A DNA stretch of 64,000 nt from Paenibacillus lentus (GCF_003931855.1 NZ_CP034248.1:124001-188000), one strand, 5' to 3'; counted from the first letter of the stretch, positions 1 through 8,677 are shown. The notes: generated by a model from the letters alone, not told the origin. Program-made: numbers and translations.

Positions 1-312
1 CGCATCGACTGCAGCTTCTACGGCCTCCTGCACGACCATCCTGCGATATTCACTCCTTTCGCTTTGTCCAACCCGGGCTACGAATGTGCCGGTTCCTTGC
101 TTTGTAAGTAACAGCCCCTCGTTCTCCAAATCCTGATATACCCTGCGAACCGTAATTACACTGCATTTTAAACTGCTTGCAAATTCCCGGATAGAAGGAA
201 GCAGCGTCCCCTCTTCAATCTGTCCACTAACGATTAACGAGCGCAGCTGTGTCTCGATTTGAAAATATAATGGCTCTGCGCTATTCTCATTGATCTGAAT
301 GGGAATCCACAC
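1..312 (-). CDS. GntR-family (YtrA-type) transcriptional regulator, 3' end beyond the window
   Basis: The reverse strand reads an open frame of 104 codons into the window edge. It begins GTG-TGG-ATT (VWIPIQINENSAEPLYFQIE...) behind a GGAGGTG ribosome binding site, so the GTG at 312 is the likely start. The visible part is a winged helix-turn-helix typical of GntR regulators (PLYFQIETQLRSLIVSGQI, then LLPSIREFASSL, TVRRVYQDLENEGLL and a GTGTFVA wing). The short C-terminal part of YtrA-type regulators would lie outside. It follows a membrane permease gene by 45 bp on the same strand, which fits a YtrA-type regulator controlling its own ABC transporter. The palindromic sites upstream of the permease are its probable operators (inference). 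Confidence 0.85.
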   Translation of the reverse strand, partial: MWIPIQINENSAEPLYFQIETQLRSLIVSGQIEEGTLLPSIREFASSLKCSVITVRRVYQDLENEGLLLTKQGTGTFVARVGQSERSEYRRMVVQEAVEAAVDA

Positions 313-357
313 CTTTCATTCACCTCCGGGCCATACACTTCGAAAATGTAGCTATGA

Positions 358-1083
358 TCATATCAAGTCTCTCTTTCCGAGCTTAATTAAAGTTATTTTG
401 CACCATACAGCAAGGCTCACCCCGCCGATGATCAAGGAGCCCCACATGAGAGGCGATAATAAGGTATATTTCCCGGACTGTTCTAGAGTGAATACGAGTA
501 TGTTCCCGCCTAGCCCATAAATTAGAAATGTTAATATGGACATCGAAGCCATCCCCACTATACTTATCCAGAAATACTTCTGCCCTCGATTCAAAAGTTC
601 TAAATAAATGTATATACCGTTAATGAACAATCCGTACCCCGTCCAGGTCAAGGCGAAAGCGAGCAGTTCCCCAATATGCTTAATCGGTCCATCTGAGAGT
701 CCTGTAATCAAGTAAAATACTGGATAGAAAAGTACGCCATTAAAAAACAAAGCCGAAAGTAATTGAATGACCCGCCCCCTCATGACCGTAATCGCCGGAA
801 TGGGAAGCGTTCGGTAGTAATGAAGCATACGCGTGTACGAGTCATCCTTGATATAGTTAAATGATCGTTTAGAGAAGTAGAAGCCTGTAAACGGAATCAT
901 TACCAACATCATGAAATCACCGATTGGATTTATTAGCCATCTAGCCCTGCTTGAGGGGCTGGCGAACATGCTAATCGCGATAGCTGTATAAATCATAAAG
1001 ATTACGTTCCATATTAAATACAGGCGATCCAGTCTTAAATCTCTCTTGAATAAGATCCATCCGTCTTTCCAGGTGTTATTCAA
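358..1083 (-). CDS. Multi-pass membrane protein, ABC-transporter permease-like
   Basis: About 240 residues with six hydrophobic segments (for example LIWNVIFMIYTAIAISMF, FMMLVMIPFTGFYF, GMASMSILTFLIYGLG, LMWGSLIIGGVSLAVW). The first segment follows a basic amphipathic stretch (GWILFKRDLRLDRLY), a layout usual for ABC-2-like permeases of the Ytr type. No ATPase is visible beside it and may lie beyond the window. The longest frame starts at a TTG at 1092 directly abutting the SD. The TTG at 1083 has better spacing (9 nt from GAAGG), so it is used here. The exact family is not certain. The function is inferred from topology and the adjacent YtrA-like regulator. Confidence 0.7.
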   Translation of the reverse strand: MNNTWKDGWILFKRDLRLDRLYLIWNVIFMIYTAIAISMFASPSSRARWLINPIGDFMMLVMIPFTGFYFSKRSFNYIKDDSYTRMLHYYRTLPIPAITVMRGRVIQLLSALFFNGVLFYPVFYLITGLSDGPIKHIGELLAFALTWTGYGLFINGIYIYLELLNRGQKYFWISIVGMASMSILTFLIYGLGGNILVFTLEQSGKYTLLSPLMWGSLIIGGVSLAVWCKITLIKLGKRDLI

Positions 1084-1102
1084 CTTGCTCAACCTTCCTT
1101 CG

Positions 1103-1190
1103 TCAATAGTGTATAAATACTCTGTATGACCTCGGTATTAGTGTGTATACATGTGTGCTTACTGTATATAACGTTATACACAGTATACAC
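1103..1190. promoter_or_regulatory. Cluster of inverted repeats, candidate GntR/YtrA operators
   Basis: Upstream of the permease there are nested palindromes. One is AGTGTATAAATACT near 1105. Another is a near-perfect 24-bp palindrome centred on AACGTT at about 1172 (ACTGTATATAACGTTATACA, one mismatch pair). An outer GTGTATAC (1143-1150) faces GTATACAC (1183-1190). The density of GTGTA/TACAC half-sites is what a dimeric GntR regulator would bind. Binding is inferred, not shown. Confidence 0.5.
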
Positions 1191-1216
1191 GGCTACATTT
1201 TTACCGTCAATCTTTT

Positions 1217-1268
1217 TTTGACACAAAAAAAGACCCCTACCCAGCGGCTCCGCTTAATGATAGAGGCC
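1217..1268 (-). terminator. Rho-independent terminator of the cta operon
   Basis: Read on the minus strand, GGCCTCTA pairs with TAGGGGTC and AGCGG pairs with CCGCT around a short loop. The stem is followed by a run of seven T. It lies just past the ctaM stop codon and ends the oxidase operon. Confidence 0.75.
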
Positions 1269-1280
1269 TTGCTATTATTT

Positions 1281-1745
1281 TTAGATTCCAAGCAAAATAT
1301 CCCATACCGGCTTCGTATGACCGCCTGGATAAAGCACGTACAGCAATAAGTAGACCGCTACGCCCGTTATCGCCGTAAAAAACCAGATGATCGACGTCAC
1401 TTTTCCCCATTTACGATGCTTCGCATACTTTTCTTTGAAGCCTAGCGTCAAAGTCGTAATTCCAAAGACAGCTGCGACCGTCGCCAAAATAATGTGAAAA
1501 ATTAAAAACGTCTGGTAGTACATTTTGAGATCGTCCGGTCCACCCCAAGAGGTGTTGCCGATAAACGCAGTGCGGGACGTATAAATAATAAAGAAAATAA
1601 TTGCGGCTATCGCTGCAGCGATCATCGTTCTCTTGTGGGCTTCTCTCTTGCCCTTAATAATCTGTCCCCAGCCAATCGCCACCAAAATTGCACTAATGAC
1701 GATAAATGAAGTACTTAGTGTGGGGAATAGGGTGAATAAGTCCAT
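1281..1745 (-). CDS. ctaM: CtaM, DUF420 cytochrome oxidase maturation protein
   Basis: A 154-residue membrane protein with about five hydrophobic spans (FIVISAILVAIGWG, IAAAIAAIIFFIIYTSR, FLIFHIILATVAAVFGI, SIIWFFTAITGVAVYLLLYVLYP). It shows the DUF420 layout, including conserved His in YQTFLIFHIILA and KYAKHRKWGKV. The family (YozB/CtaM) is needed for assembly of heme A-type oxidases in Bacillota. It is last in the cta operon, 57 bp after ctaG. The start is put at the third codon of the longest frame, since the first ATG abuts the GGAGG and the next ATG has a 6-nt spacing. Confidence 0.9.
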   Translation of the reverse strand: MDLFTLFPTLSTSFIVISAILVAIGWGQIIKGKREAHKRTMIAAAIAAIIFFIIYTSRTAFIGNTSWGGPDDLKMYYQTFLIFHIILATVAAVFGITTLTLGFKEKYAKHRKWGKVTSIIWFFTAITGVAVYLLLYVLYPGGHTKPVWDILLGI

Positions 1746-1802
1746 TTCCATCCTCCTGCTTCAACATTTGACTTACAGAGGCCGTTCCTTTCTCTGAATG
1801 CC

Positions 1803-2729
1803 TTACACCTGATTAAGTTCAGGGGAAGGTACATCTGCGATGAGATCGTCCTCCTCATCCTCTTTATTCTCTTGCCGATACCACTGAAAAAATACATAGG
1901 CCAGCATCGACGCAAAAATGACCTCCTGTATAAATTTCATCAGTATGCCGCCCACCTGCTGATCAACGCGAGTCTCCAGGAATCCAAAAAACTCAGGGCC
2001 CCCAAATTGACTCAGCAGGGCAGTCGGGTCTCCACCCGGAACGCAGTAGCCCATCGCTCTAGCCCATGCGTTCGGATCGCTATAAGTCGCGTAAAGCGGT
2101 TCGCTGGCAAAAATGATGAGGCCACAGGCAGGCGTCAGCAGCACCATATTCAAATAAATGAAACCCAATTTTTTGAGGCCCTGAGGCGTTGCTCGCTCCG
2201 GTACCGGGCTAACGAACGTCCACCACATGAATACCGCCGTGATGAACAATATCAAGTAATACAGGCGGTGAACCCCAAAATTAAGCATAACATAATCGTG
2301 AACCACAGGTAGATGGTAGATTGAGAACAATCCGTTAAATAAAACCGCAGAAACAACAGGATGAACCATAAATTTCAAATTCCTCATCGGGGTTCGTTCC
2401 AAGTAGTTTACGATAGAGCGCCAAATCCACGGCGGTATCCCTAACATGATAAGCGGCGGAGCAACGATATAAGACAAGGCCATACTCAGCATATGAAAGC
2501 TGAACATCGTATGGCCCAGCAAATTGACGGGTCCACCCTGAGCCAAGTGTAAGAAAAACATTCCCGTAACGAACATGATTTTTCGACCAATAGCCGTTGG
2601 TTCATTTTGAGGATTCCTTTCGCTTAATGGACCAACAAGCAAAAAATAGCCGGCTGTAATTAACAGCATAAATGACAACAGTACGGGACTCCAAACATCG
2701 CTAAAGCTAAAATATTGTAATCCCAGCAA
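1803..2729 (-). CDS. ctaG: CtaG, cytochrome c oxidase assembly factor (caa3 type)
   Basis: A 308-residue polytopic protein of the caa3_CtaG family. The sequence carries typical motifs for the group: HLAQGGPVNLLGHTMFSFHM early on, the long PPLIMLGIPPWIWR stretch, and a late acidic tail. It is required for caa3 oxidase assembly, probably copper insertion, in Bacillus. The start is a TTG at 2729 behind GGAGGGAG with 8-nt spacing. It follows ctaF after a 100-bp gap that holds a hairpin, so its level may be lower than that of the structural genes. Confidence 0.92.
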   Translation of the reverse strand: MLGLQYFSFSDVWSPVLLSFMLLITAGYFLLVGPLSERNPQNEPTAIGRKIMFVTGMFFLHLAQGGPVNLLGHTMFSFHMLSMALSYIVAPPLIMLGIPPWIWRSIVNYLERTPMRNLKFMVHPVVSAVLFNGLFSIYHLPVVHDYVMLNFGVHRLYYLILFITAVFMWWTFVSPVPERATPQGLKKLGFIYLNMVLLTPACGLIIFASEPLYATYSDPNAWARAMGYCVPGGDPTALLSQFGGPEFFGFLETRVDQQVGGILMKFIQEVIFASMLAYVFFQWYRQENKEDEEDDLIADVPSPELNQV

Positions 2730-2792
2730 TTTAAAAACTCCCTCCGCCGCTTCGGAAATCTGTCCAAATTGTGAACTGACCCCATAATATGC

Positions 2793-2828
2793 AAAAGAGG
2801 GGGCTTATAGGCAAGCCCGCCTCTTTTA
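2793..2828 (-). terminator. Hairpin between ctaF and ctaG, possible attenuator
   Basis: AAAGAGG(C)GGGCTT and AAGCCC(C)CCTCTTT form a long stem with a small loop in the gap between ctaF and ctaG. On the minus strand it ends in TTTT only, so partial termination or mRNA processing is more likely than a full stop. Confidence 0.6.
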
Positions 2829-2830
2829 TT

Positions 2831-3151
2831 TTACCACCACATCCAGTAAAGTGCCGCAATGATACATAGCCCCGCGACAAAAAATCCCCCAGCCATAAAT
2901 ATAATCGGGATCATATGTCCCTTATCCTTCATATGCATCCAGTAGCCCAGTTGCACGAGCACTTGGAGAACCGCCATTGTAAGTAGCAGGATAACCGTGA
3001 AAGCTGTGTTCACACCCCCGGCTGCTACCGTCGCAAAGGCAATCGCCGTCAGTACGATCGAGAATATAAAAGCGACAACATGCTTCTGCGGCCCTTCATG
3101 GCGGTGCCGACGCTTCACCACTGAACCGGAATTGTTAGATTGATCCACCAT
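2831..3151 (-). CDS. ctaF: Cytochrome c oxidase subunit IV
   Basis: A small 106-residue protein with three membrane spans (VVAFIFSIVLTAIAFATVAA, FTVILLLTMAVLQVLVQLGYW, IIFMAGGFFVAGLCIIAALYWMWW) and the KHVVAFIFSI start and HMKDKG loop usual for prokaryotic COX4. It is the fourth structural subunit of the caa3 oxidase, which reduces oxygen at the cytoplasmic membrane. It starts 3 bp after ctaE, with only a weak GGTAGG site, so translational coupling is likely. Confidence 0.92.
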   Translation of the reverse strand: MVDQSNNSGSVVKRRHRHEGPQKHVVAFIFSIVLTAIAFATVAAGGVNTAFTVILLLTMAVLQVLVQLGYWMHMKDKGHMIPIIFMAGGFFVAGLCIIAALYWMWW

Positions 3152-3154
3152 CGT

Positions 3155-3784
3155 TTAGCCTACCACCTTTCCAAGCAGGTAAACTACTGTAAAGACAAAT
3201 ACCCAGACGACATCAACGAAGTGCCAATACATAGCAGAGACGTACACCTTTGGCGCGGTCACTACCGTCAATCCTTTTTTGGCGACCTGCCCGATCAAAA
3301 GAGAGATCCAGCAGATTCCGAAAATAACGTGCGCCCCGTGGAACCCAACCAGCGTATAGAACGCGGAACTGAAAGCACTTGTCGTCATACCATAACCATA
3401 GTGAACAACATATTCATAGAACTCATAAATTTCCAAGCATAGGAAACTGAAACCCAGCACTACCGTAACTGTCAGCCATGTTAGAAGCGACTTCTTATCT
3501 GCCCGGTGCATAGCCTGAATAGCAAACACGCTCGTCAAGCTACTTACCAGGAGGATTAATGTAGCCACAGCGGTGATCGGCAAGCTGAACAACTCGGAGG
3601 CTGATGGACCGTCAGCCACTTGATTCCGCAGCGTTAAAAAGGTGGCAAACAACGTACCGAACAGAACTGCCTCCCCTGCAAGGAAGAGCCAGAAGCCTAA
3701 AATTTTATTGCGGCCTTCCAGCGTTGCCTTCTCCGGTTCATGGGGTAAATTCTCTGTTGCCTGCTCTGCTTGAAGAGTGGTCAT
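3155..3784 (-). CDS. ctaE: Cytochrome c oxidase subunit III
   Basis: A 209-residue COX3 protein with five membrane spans. Recognisable pieces are NKILGFWLFLAGEAVLFGTLFATF near the N-terminus, FYTLVGFHGAHVIFG (the conserved GxHxxHV/I region) and the C-terminal YWHFVDVVWVFVFTVVYL. It stabilises the catalytic core. Its ATG overlaps the ctaD stop by 4 bp (ATGA), a classical coupled arrangement. Confidence 0.95.
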   Translation of the reverse strand: MTTLQAEQATENLPHEPEKATLEGRNKILGFWLFLAGEAVLFGTLFATFLTLRNQVADGPSASELFSLPITAVATLILLVSSLTSVFAIQAMHRADKKSLLTWLTVTVVLGFSFLCLEIYEFYEYVVHYGYGMTTSAFSSAFYTLVGFHGAHVIFGICWISLLIGQVAKKGLTVVTAPKVYVSAMYWHFVDVVWVFVFTVVYLLGKVVG

Positions 3785-5670
3785 GCTTCTACCCCCTTCC
3801 CACCCTGTTCTTCGGGTTCAATATGCCAGCCAGGGTCGTCATTCAAAGAATGGACAATCATAGAGCCAAATGTAATACCTAAGCCGATAATAACAACAAT
3901 GTACTTATTGAACATAAAGTTAAGGAAGCTATTTCCGAAATCATCAGTTGTGAACATGAATCCGAGACCGGCAATGAACAAACCAACAGACATGACAAAC
4001 GGAATAATCGTCGGTGAAGGCATATGAATCGGCCCTACCGGTTCAGCTGGTGTCATTTCCTTGTGGCCAGCCATCTTCTCCTTCCAGTATGCGTCAAGTC
4101 CACGCACAAGCGGAAGCTGTTTGAAGTTATACTCTGGCGGCGGTGACGGGATAGACCATTCCAATGTACGGCCATCTTCCCAAGGATCGTTCTCTACACC
4201 AGCAGGTTGTCTTGCTGTAATATATATATTTATCAGGAATACGATAACCCCAACACCCATTAAGAATGCACCAATCGTACTGAGTACGTTCATCATATCA
4301 AAGCCTTGATTCGGCAGATATGTATACACACGGCGCTGCATTCCAATCAGGCCAAGGAAATGCTGCAGGAAAAAGGTCAAGTGGAAACCGATAATAAACG
4401 TCCAGAATTCGATTTTTCCAAGCGTCTCGTTCAATACTCGACCAAACATCTTCGGCCACCAATAGTGCAGACCGGAGAACAATCCTAGAACAAGCCCACC
4501 AACGATAACATAGTGGAAATGCGCTACGACGAAATAAGTATCATGAAACTGATAGTCCGCAGGCGCAGAGCCGAGCATAACCCCAGTTACCCCGCCCATA
4601 ACGAAAGTAGGAATAAATCCAACGGCGAATAAGTTCGCGGTGTTAAATGTAATTTGTCCGCCCCACATGGTGAATAGCCAGTTAAAAATTTTAATCCCGG
4701 TCGGAACGGCGATCAGCATCGTCGCAATCGCGAACAAGGCGTTGGCCACCGGCCCCATGCCTGTCGTAAACATGTGGTGCGCCCATACCATGAAGCCCAA
4801 GAAGGCAATCAGAATGGTCGCAAATACCATGGAGCTATATCCGAACAAACGCTTACGTGAAAACGTACTTACTACTTCGGAAATAATTCCGAATGCCGGC
4901 AGGATCAGAATATAAACTTCGGGGTGCCCAAAGATCCAAAATATATGTTGCCAGAGAACCGGGTTCCCCCCGCCTTCTACGTTAAAGAAGTTAGCTCCCA
5001 ATATCCGGTCGAAGCTAAGAAGCACCAGGCCAACGGTGATAGCTGGGAATGCAAACAGAATCATTGCTGATGTAACAAAAGTCGTCCAGGTAAACATCGG
5101 CATACGCATAAAGGACATGCCCGGCGCGCGCATCGTTATAATGGTAGCCAGGAAGTTAATTCCCCCGATTAACGTTCCGAGACCGGCGATCTGCAGGCCG
5201 ATCGTATAGAAGTCAACTCCGTGCGTCGTACTGTAAGTCGTTGAGGATAATGGGGCATATGCTGTCCATCCTCCATCGGGAGCGCCTCCCATAAACCAGC
5301 TAAGGTTAAGCAGCAATCCCCCGAACAAAAAAGTCCAGAAACCCAGTGAGTTCAGAAACGGGAACGCCACGTCACGGGCTCCAATTTGGAGCGGTATAAC
5401 CGCATTCATGATCGCGAAAATAATCGGCATTACGCCAAGGAAGATCATGGTCGTTCCGTGCATCGTAATCAACTCATTAAATTGCTGAGCGTTCAGAAAT
5501 GTATTCATTGGCTTCCATAGCTGAACACGAATTAAGAGTGCTTCAATTCCGCCTATGCCAAAAAAGAAGCCGCCAGCAATCAAATACAGCGTGGCTATTT
5601 TCTTGTGGTCAACCGTTGTTAACCAATCCATCAAACCCTTGTGCCGCTTGACACTGTGAGCGTGAGCCAA
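3781..5670 (-). CDS. ctaD: Cytochrome c oxidase subunit I (caa3), catalytic subunit
   Basis: About 629 residues and at least 12 membrane spans. It contains the binuclear centre region HPEVYILILPAFG with the Tyr of the His-Tyr cross-link, the heme/CuB histidines in VWAHHMFTTG, and DTYFVVAHFHYVIVGG. This is the subunit where O2 is reduced and protons are pumped. The open frame extends to an ATG at 5709. A TTG at 5670, 8 nt behind AAAGGGGG, gives an N-terminus (MAHAHSVKRHKGLMDWLTTV) that fits the family better. The C-terminal extra spans are normal for the SoxM-type enzymes of Bacillus. Confidence 0.96.
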   Translation of the reverse strand: MAHAHSVKRHKGLMDWLTTVDHKKIATLYLIAGGFFFGIGGIEALLIRVQLWKPMNTFLNAQQFNELITMHGTTMIFLGVMPIIFAIMNAVIPLQIGARDVAFPFLNSLGFWTFLFGGLLLNLSWFMGGAPDGGWTAYAPLSSTTYSTTHGVDFYTIGLQIAGLGTLIGGINFLATIITMRAPGMSFMRMPMFTWTTFVTSAMILFAFPAITVGLVLLSFDRILGANFFNVEGGGNPVLWQHIFWIFGHPEVYILILPAFGIISEVVSTFSRKRLFGYSSMVFATILIAFLGFMVWAHHMFTTGMGPVANALFAIATMLIAVPTGIKIFNWLFTMWGGQITFNTANLFAVGFIPTFVMGGVTGVMLGSAPADYQFHDTYFVVAHFHYVIVGGLVLGLFSGLHYWWPKMFGRVLNETLGKIEFWTFIIGFHLTFFLQHFLGLIGMQRRVYTYLPNQGFDMMNVLSTIGAFLMGVGVIVFLINIYITARQPAGVENDPWEDGRTLEWSIPSPPPEYNFKQLPLVRGLDAYWKEKMAGHKEMTPAEPVGPIHMPSPTIIPFVMSVGLFIAGLGFMFTTDDFGNSFLNFMFNKYIVVIIGLGITFGSMIVHSLNDDPGWHIEPEEQGGKGVEA

Positions 5671-5724
5671 GGTTTGTACCCCCTTTAAATTCCTGTGCAT
5701 CAATGACATCTGATCAGCTGGCGA

Positions 5725-6783
5725 TTAATACTGCAGCTTGACGTTAGCCAAATACTCAGCGATTCCTTCAATTTCTTCATCTGTCAGTCCCAGATCTTCC
5801 TTAGGCGAAGGCATAAGGTTGCCAGGCTTAATTGCTTGTGGATCATTCATCCATTCGATCAAATTATCTTTGACCGGCTTGCCTGGGAACGGTTTGTTCG
5901 AGCCTTCTTCATTAATTAAAATACCAGCGACTGTCTCGCGGTTACCGATTCCCGTCAGGTTCGGCCCCATTGGCCCGCCTTGATCCCCTACGGCATGGCA
6001 GCTTAGACATTGCGTCTTGAACACTTCAGCAAGAGCCGGGTCTTGAATCGGCTCGACTGGCTGCTTTATCGCAGTGATCCAATTCTCAAATGCTTCCTCA
6101 CTTACCGCCTTCACCTTGAATTCCATCAAGGCGTGAGACGGGCCGCACAGCTCCGCGCATTTCCCTAAGTAAACGCCTTCTTTTTCAGCCTCAAGCCAGG
6201 CCGTGTTGATCGTTCCCTCGGTATTTGTGTCCGTCTTACCTCCAAGCGAGGGTACCCAAAAGGAATGAATGACGTCCGCTGTCTTCAGTTGAAAAGCAAT
6301 TTTCTTGTTCGTAGGAATAATTAGATCCTGAGCTGTCGTAATGTCATAATCCGGATAATGGAACTCCCACCAGAACAGATGCGACGTAACCTTTACCCGA
6401 ATGGCGTCCTTGTCCTCCCAATAGTTCTCCCCATAAGCAAACACCTTCTGCACCGTCGCTATGGCAAGGATGAGAACGAGTATGAGCGGAATTCCTGTCC
6501 AGATAATCTCCAGCAAATGGTTGCCTTCAACTTGCTTGGGCATCTCCTTGTCTCCGGGCTTGCGCCGGAATTTGATCAGTACATAGGCCGCGATACCGAA
6601 TACAATGACGAGTACTGAGAGCATAATCGTAATTGCCAGCTTCATCAAATCAAACTGTCCTTGTGCTACCGGGCCTTGCGGTCTAAGTGCAGACAGGTCT
6701 TCGCGACCGCACGCGGACAGCAAGAACATTAGCCCGACAAACAAAGGAACGAGCCTCTTCCCAGCCTTCCACCGTTTCATCAT
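5725..6783 (-). CDS. ctaC: Cytochrome c oxidase subunit II with fused cytochrome c domain
   Basis: A 352-residue lipoprotein. The signal peptide ends in FLLSACG (lipobox at about residues 20-25), followed by two membrane hairpin spans, a CuA-binding cupredoxin domain with CAELCGPSHALM, and a C-terminal cytochrome c domain with heme motif CLSCH. It takes electrons directly from menaquinol-linked cytochrome c and passes them through CuA to subunit I. The open frame runs 38 codons further upstream. The paired ATG at 6783 was chosen because it gives the lipoprotein signal and has a GGGG site in front. Confidence 0.95.
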   Translation of the reverse strand: MMKRWKAGKRLVPLFVGLMFLLSACGREDLSALRPQGPVAQGQFDLMKLAITIMLSVLVIVFGIAAYVLIKFRRKPGDKEMPKQVEGNHLLEIIWTGIPLILVLILAIATVQKVFAYGENYWEDKDAIRVKVTSHLFWWEFHYPDYDITTAQDLIIPTNKKIAFQLKTADVIHSFWVPSLGGKTDTNTEGTINTAWLEAEKEGVYLGKCAELCGPSHALMEFKVKAVSEEAFENWITAIKQPVEPIQDPALAEVFKTQCLSCHAVGDQGGPMGPNLTGIGNRETVAGILINEEGSNKPFPGKPVKDNLIEWMNDPQAIKPGNLMPSPKEDLGLTDEEIEGIAEYLANVKLQY

Positions 6784-6903
6784 TGATCTACCCCACTTTA
6801 CGTTTTCTTCCGACGATGACAGACCTTCTCCCCCACCCCGGGAAAAAATTTCCTGCCTTAACACGGAAACTGCAATCCTGTCAATTAAAACAATCACTTA
6901 TTA

Positions 6904-6932
6904 AATATAAGAGCGAACCCCTCTTTTGTCAA
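6904..6932 (-). promoter_or_regulatory. Sigma-A promoter of the cta operon
   Basis: On the minus strand TTGACA (6927-6932) is followed after exactly 17 bp by TATATT (6904-6909). That leaves a leader of about 115 nt to ctaC. Confidence 0.8.
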
Positions 6933-7145
6933 TGAGATCAAGTGAGTTCACAAATTGTTCAAATGTCTGAAAAAGCCCGTCACAACAAGGTTTGCGAGCG
7001 TTTCCATCATCCTTTCATCCTACCATCTCGTTTCTCAATCACTAGACTTCAAAAGTTATTTACCGATTTTCCCTCGGTCAAATTATTTTGAATCATTTTC
7101 GACATTTCAGCGAACTTCTTGTCACATTTGCTCAAAAAAGCTCAA
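6933..7145. other. Intergenic region map/cta with a cre-like site
   Basis: No ORF of note lies here. It contains a site at 6993-7006 (TGGAAACGCTCGCA on the minus strand) that matches the catabolite-responsive element consensus with two mismatches, about 60 bp upstream of the cta -35 box. CcpA control of cta genes is known in Bacillus. The site itself is only a weak match. Confidence 0.35.
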
Positions 7146-7195
7146 AAAAAAAGAGAATCCCGTCTTCCCCCTCATAGAGAGGTCAATACGACGGG
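7146..7195 (-). terminator. Terminator overlapping the 3' end of map
   Basis: CCCGTC pairs with GACGGG, with an inner CCTC/GAGG, and the stem is followed by TTCTC and nine T on the minus strand. The 5' arm lies within the last codons of map. Confidence 0.7.
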
Positions 7196-7924
7196 GCCCT
7201 CTTTAGTAATCGCCAGAGTATGCTCATAGTGTGCGCCTAAGCTTCCATCAGCCGTGCGGATCGTCCAGCCATCATCCTCCCATAAGACGGCGCCCGTATC
7301 CCCGGAAGTAAAAATTGGCTCAATCGTTAGAACCATCCCCTCCCTTAATTGCGTACCCGTACGGGCGCGACCAAAGTTCGGAACATCTGGCGGCTCGTGC
7401 ATAGATCGCCCTATACCATGACCGATCAGCGGTTTCACGATGCCGACTCCTGATTCTCTTGCCACGTTCTGAACAGCGGAGCTGATGTCTCCGACGCGAT
7501 TTCCCGGTACGGCTTGAGCAATGCCTTTCTCCAGCGCTTGGTGAGTTACAAGGAGCAATTTGTTAGCCTCTTCACTGACCTCGCCGATTCGGTAAGACCA
7601 GGCGGAATCAGCCAGCCAGCCATTTTTGTTCACGACGATATCGATTGTAATAATATCCCCATTTTCAAGTCGGCGATGATTCGGAAACCCGTGACATACA
7701 ACATCATTTACCGATGCACAGGTCGCAAATGGATATCCCCGGTACCCCTTCTGCTCTGGAGTAGCCTTTCTGCTGGCGAGGTAGCTTTCCACCCATTGAT
7801 CAATTTCCAAAGTCGTCATTCCCGGTCCGATTCGGCGCGCCAATTCCTGATGACATTCGGCAAGAATCTTTCCGGCTTCACGGATTTTTGCGATTTCATC
7901 CTGTGTTTTTAAAATAATCTTCAA
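7172..7924 (-). CDS. map: Methionine aminopeptidase, type I
   Basis: A 250-residue cytosolic metalloprotease that removes the initiator Met. The metal and substrate residues are visible in order: His in VCHGFPNHR, Asp in IITIDIVV, Asp in WLADSAWSY, His in PLIGHGIGRSMHE, Glu in VLTIEPIF and Glu in YEHTLAI. The length fits the class. The start is a TTG at 7924 behind GAGGAG with 9-nt spacing. A Ser replaces the usual Thr after the second Asp (ADSAWSY). It appears to be transcribed alone. Confidence 0.95.
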   Translation of the reverse strand: MKIILKTQDEIAKIREAGKILAECHQELARRIGPGMTTLEIDQWVESYLASRKATPEQKGYRGYPFATCASVNDVVCHGFPNHRRLENGDIITIDIVVNKNGWLADSAWSYRIGEVSEEANKLLLVTHQALEKGIAQAVPGNRVGDISSAVQNVARESGVGIVKPLIGHGIGRSMHEPPDVPNFGRARTGTQLREGMVLTIEPIFTSGDTGAVLWEDDGWTIRTADGSLGAHYEHTLAITKEGPVVLTSL

Positions 7925-7997
7925 TATTTCTATCTCCTCTCGCGAGCGTTAACACCACGTTAATAACTGATAATATAATATATGTAGGAGCATGCAG

Positions 7998-8033
7998 AAA
8001 AAAACCGTCCTGCGGCATGAAGCTACAAGACGG
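7998..8033 (-). terminator. Terminator after the small ORF at 8097-8294
   Basis: CCGTCTTG pairs with CAGGACGG (8 bp, one G-T pair) and is followed by a run of seven T on the minus strand. Confidence 0.75.
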
Positions 8034-8096
8034 ATATCAAAAGTGTTTCTAACTTGCAAATAAGCGTTACAATTCATTTACGCTCCTGAGAACGCG

Positions 8097-8294
8097 TCAA
8101 GATACGGACGAGTTTACTGAATTCAGCTTGCCCATTTCATGTTCAACCAAGTCCGTCAACTCTTCTTCGTATCCACCCATGATGCGATATTTACGGACGT
8201 ATTCCTTTACGAATTTTTTTGGGTCTTTCGGTTTAAATATCCGGGTCATTTCCCGCAGACTTTCCTTTACTTCATTGTGACCTTTCGTTGCCAT
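8097..8294 (-). CDS. Small conserved-looking protein, unknown function
   Basis: 65 residues (MATKGHNEVKESLREMTRIF...), charged and probably helical, with KPKDPKKFVKEYVRKYR in the middle and an acidic C-terminal half. GGGAGGGAAT precedes the ATG. It has its own terminator and a long, possibly structured leader (8300-8512), which supports a real gene. I do not recognise the family. Confidence 0.65.
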   Translation of the reverse strand: MATKGHNEVKESLREMTRIFKPKDPKKFVKEYVRKYRIMGGYEEELTDLVEHEMGKLNSVNSSVS

Positions 8295-8296
8295 AC

Positions 8297-8526
8297 ATAT
8301 TCCCTCCCAGAACGCTTGTAATTAATGCTCCGATTTCGAGAACGCCGAAAAGTGATGTTGTTTTCCATGAAGTTGTAGGCTGTAAACCAAGCCTTCTCGG
8401 CAGGCACCTGACATTATTACATACCCATAGAAATTCCCGCTTAATCAAGCGTGCTAGTCATATGTTGTCCGTGTGCTCAGGACTTCGCAAGCTTGATGGA
8501 ATAACCTCCTATCTCTTATATTGTAA
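8297..8526 (-). ncRNA. Structured leader or small RNA upstream of the 65-aa gene
   Basis: An extended -10 (TGT-TACAAT, 8520-8525) would start a transcript near 8512. The next 200 nt can fold. ATTCC-ATCAAGC pairs with GCTTGAT-(5 nt)-GGGAAT and encloses a GTCC/GGAC hairpin. Further on, GCCGAGAA pairs with TTTTCGGC around a GGCT/AGCC hairpin. No terminator is seen before the gene, so it may be a regulatory leader. It does not match the riboswitch consensus sequences I know. A 6S-like RNA cannot be excluded. Confidence 0.35.
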
Positions 8527-8677
8527 CATATTCAGTTGGTCGTTACAGCCTTCTTCCAATCGCACAGTTTTTTTGAAATAAAAAAGTTGGTAAAATGCTC
8601 CCGTATCAATAAAAATATTGCTCTGTCCGTTTTCTGGTTACAATAAATATAACAAGCCGAGAAAGGGAGGTATTGAC

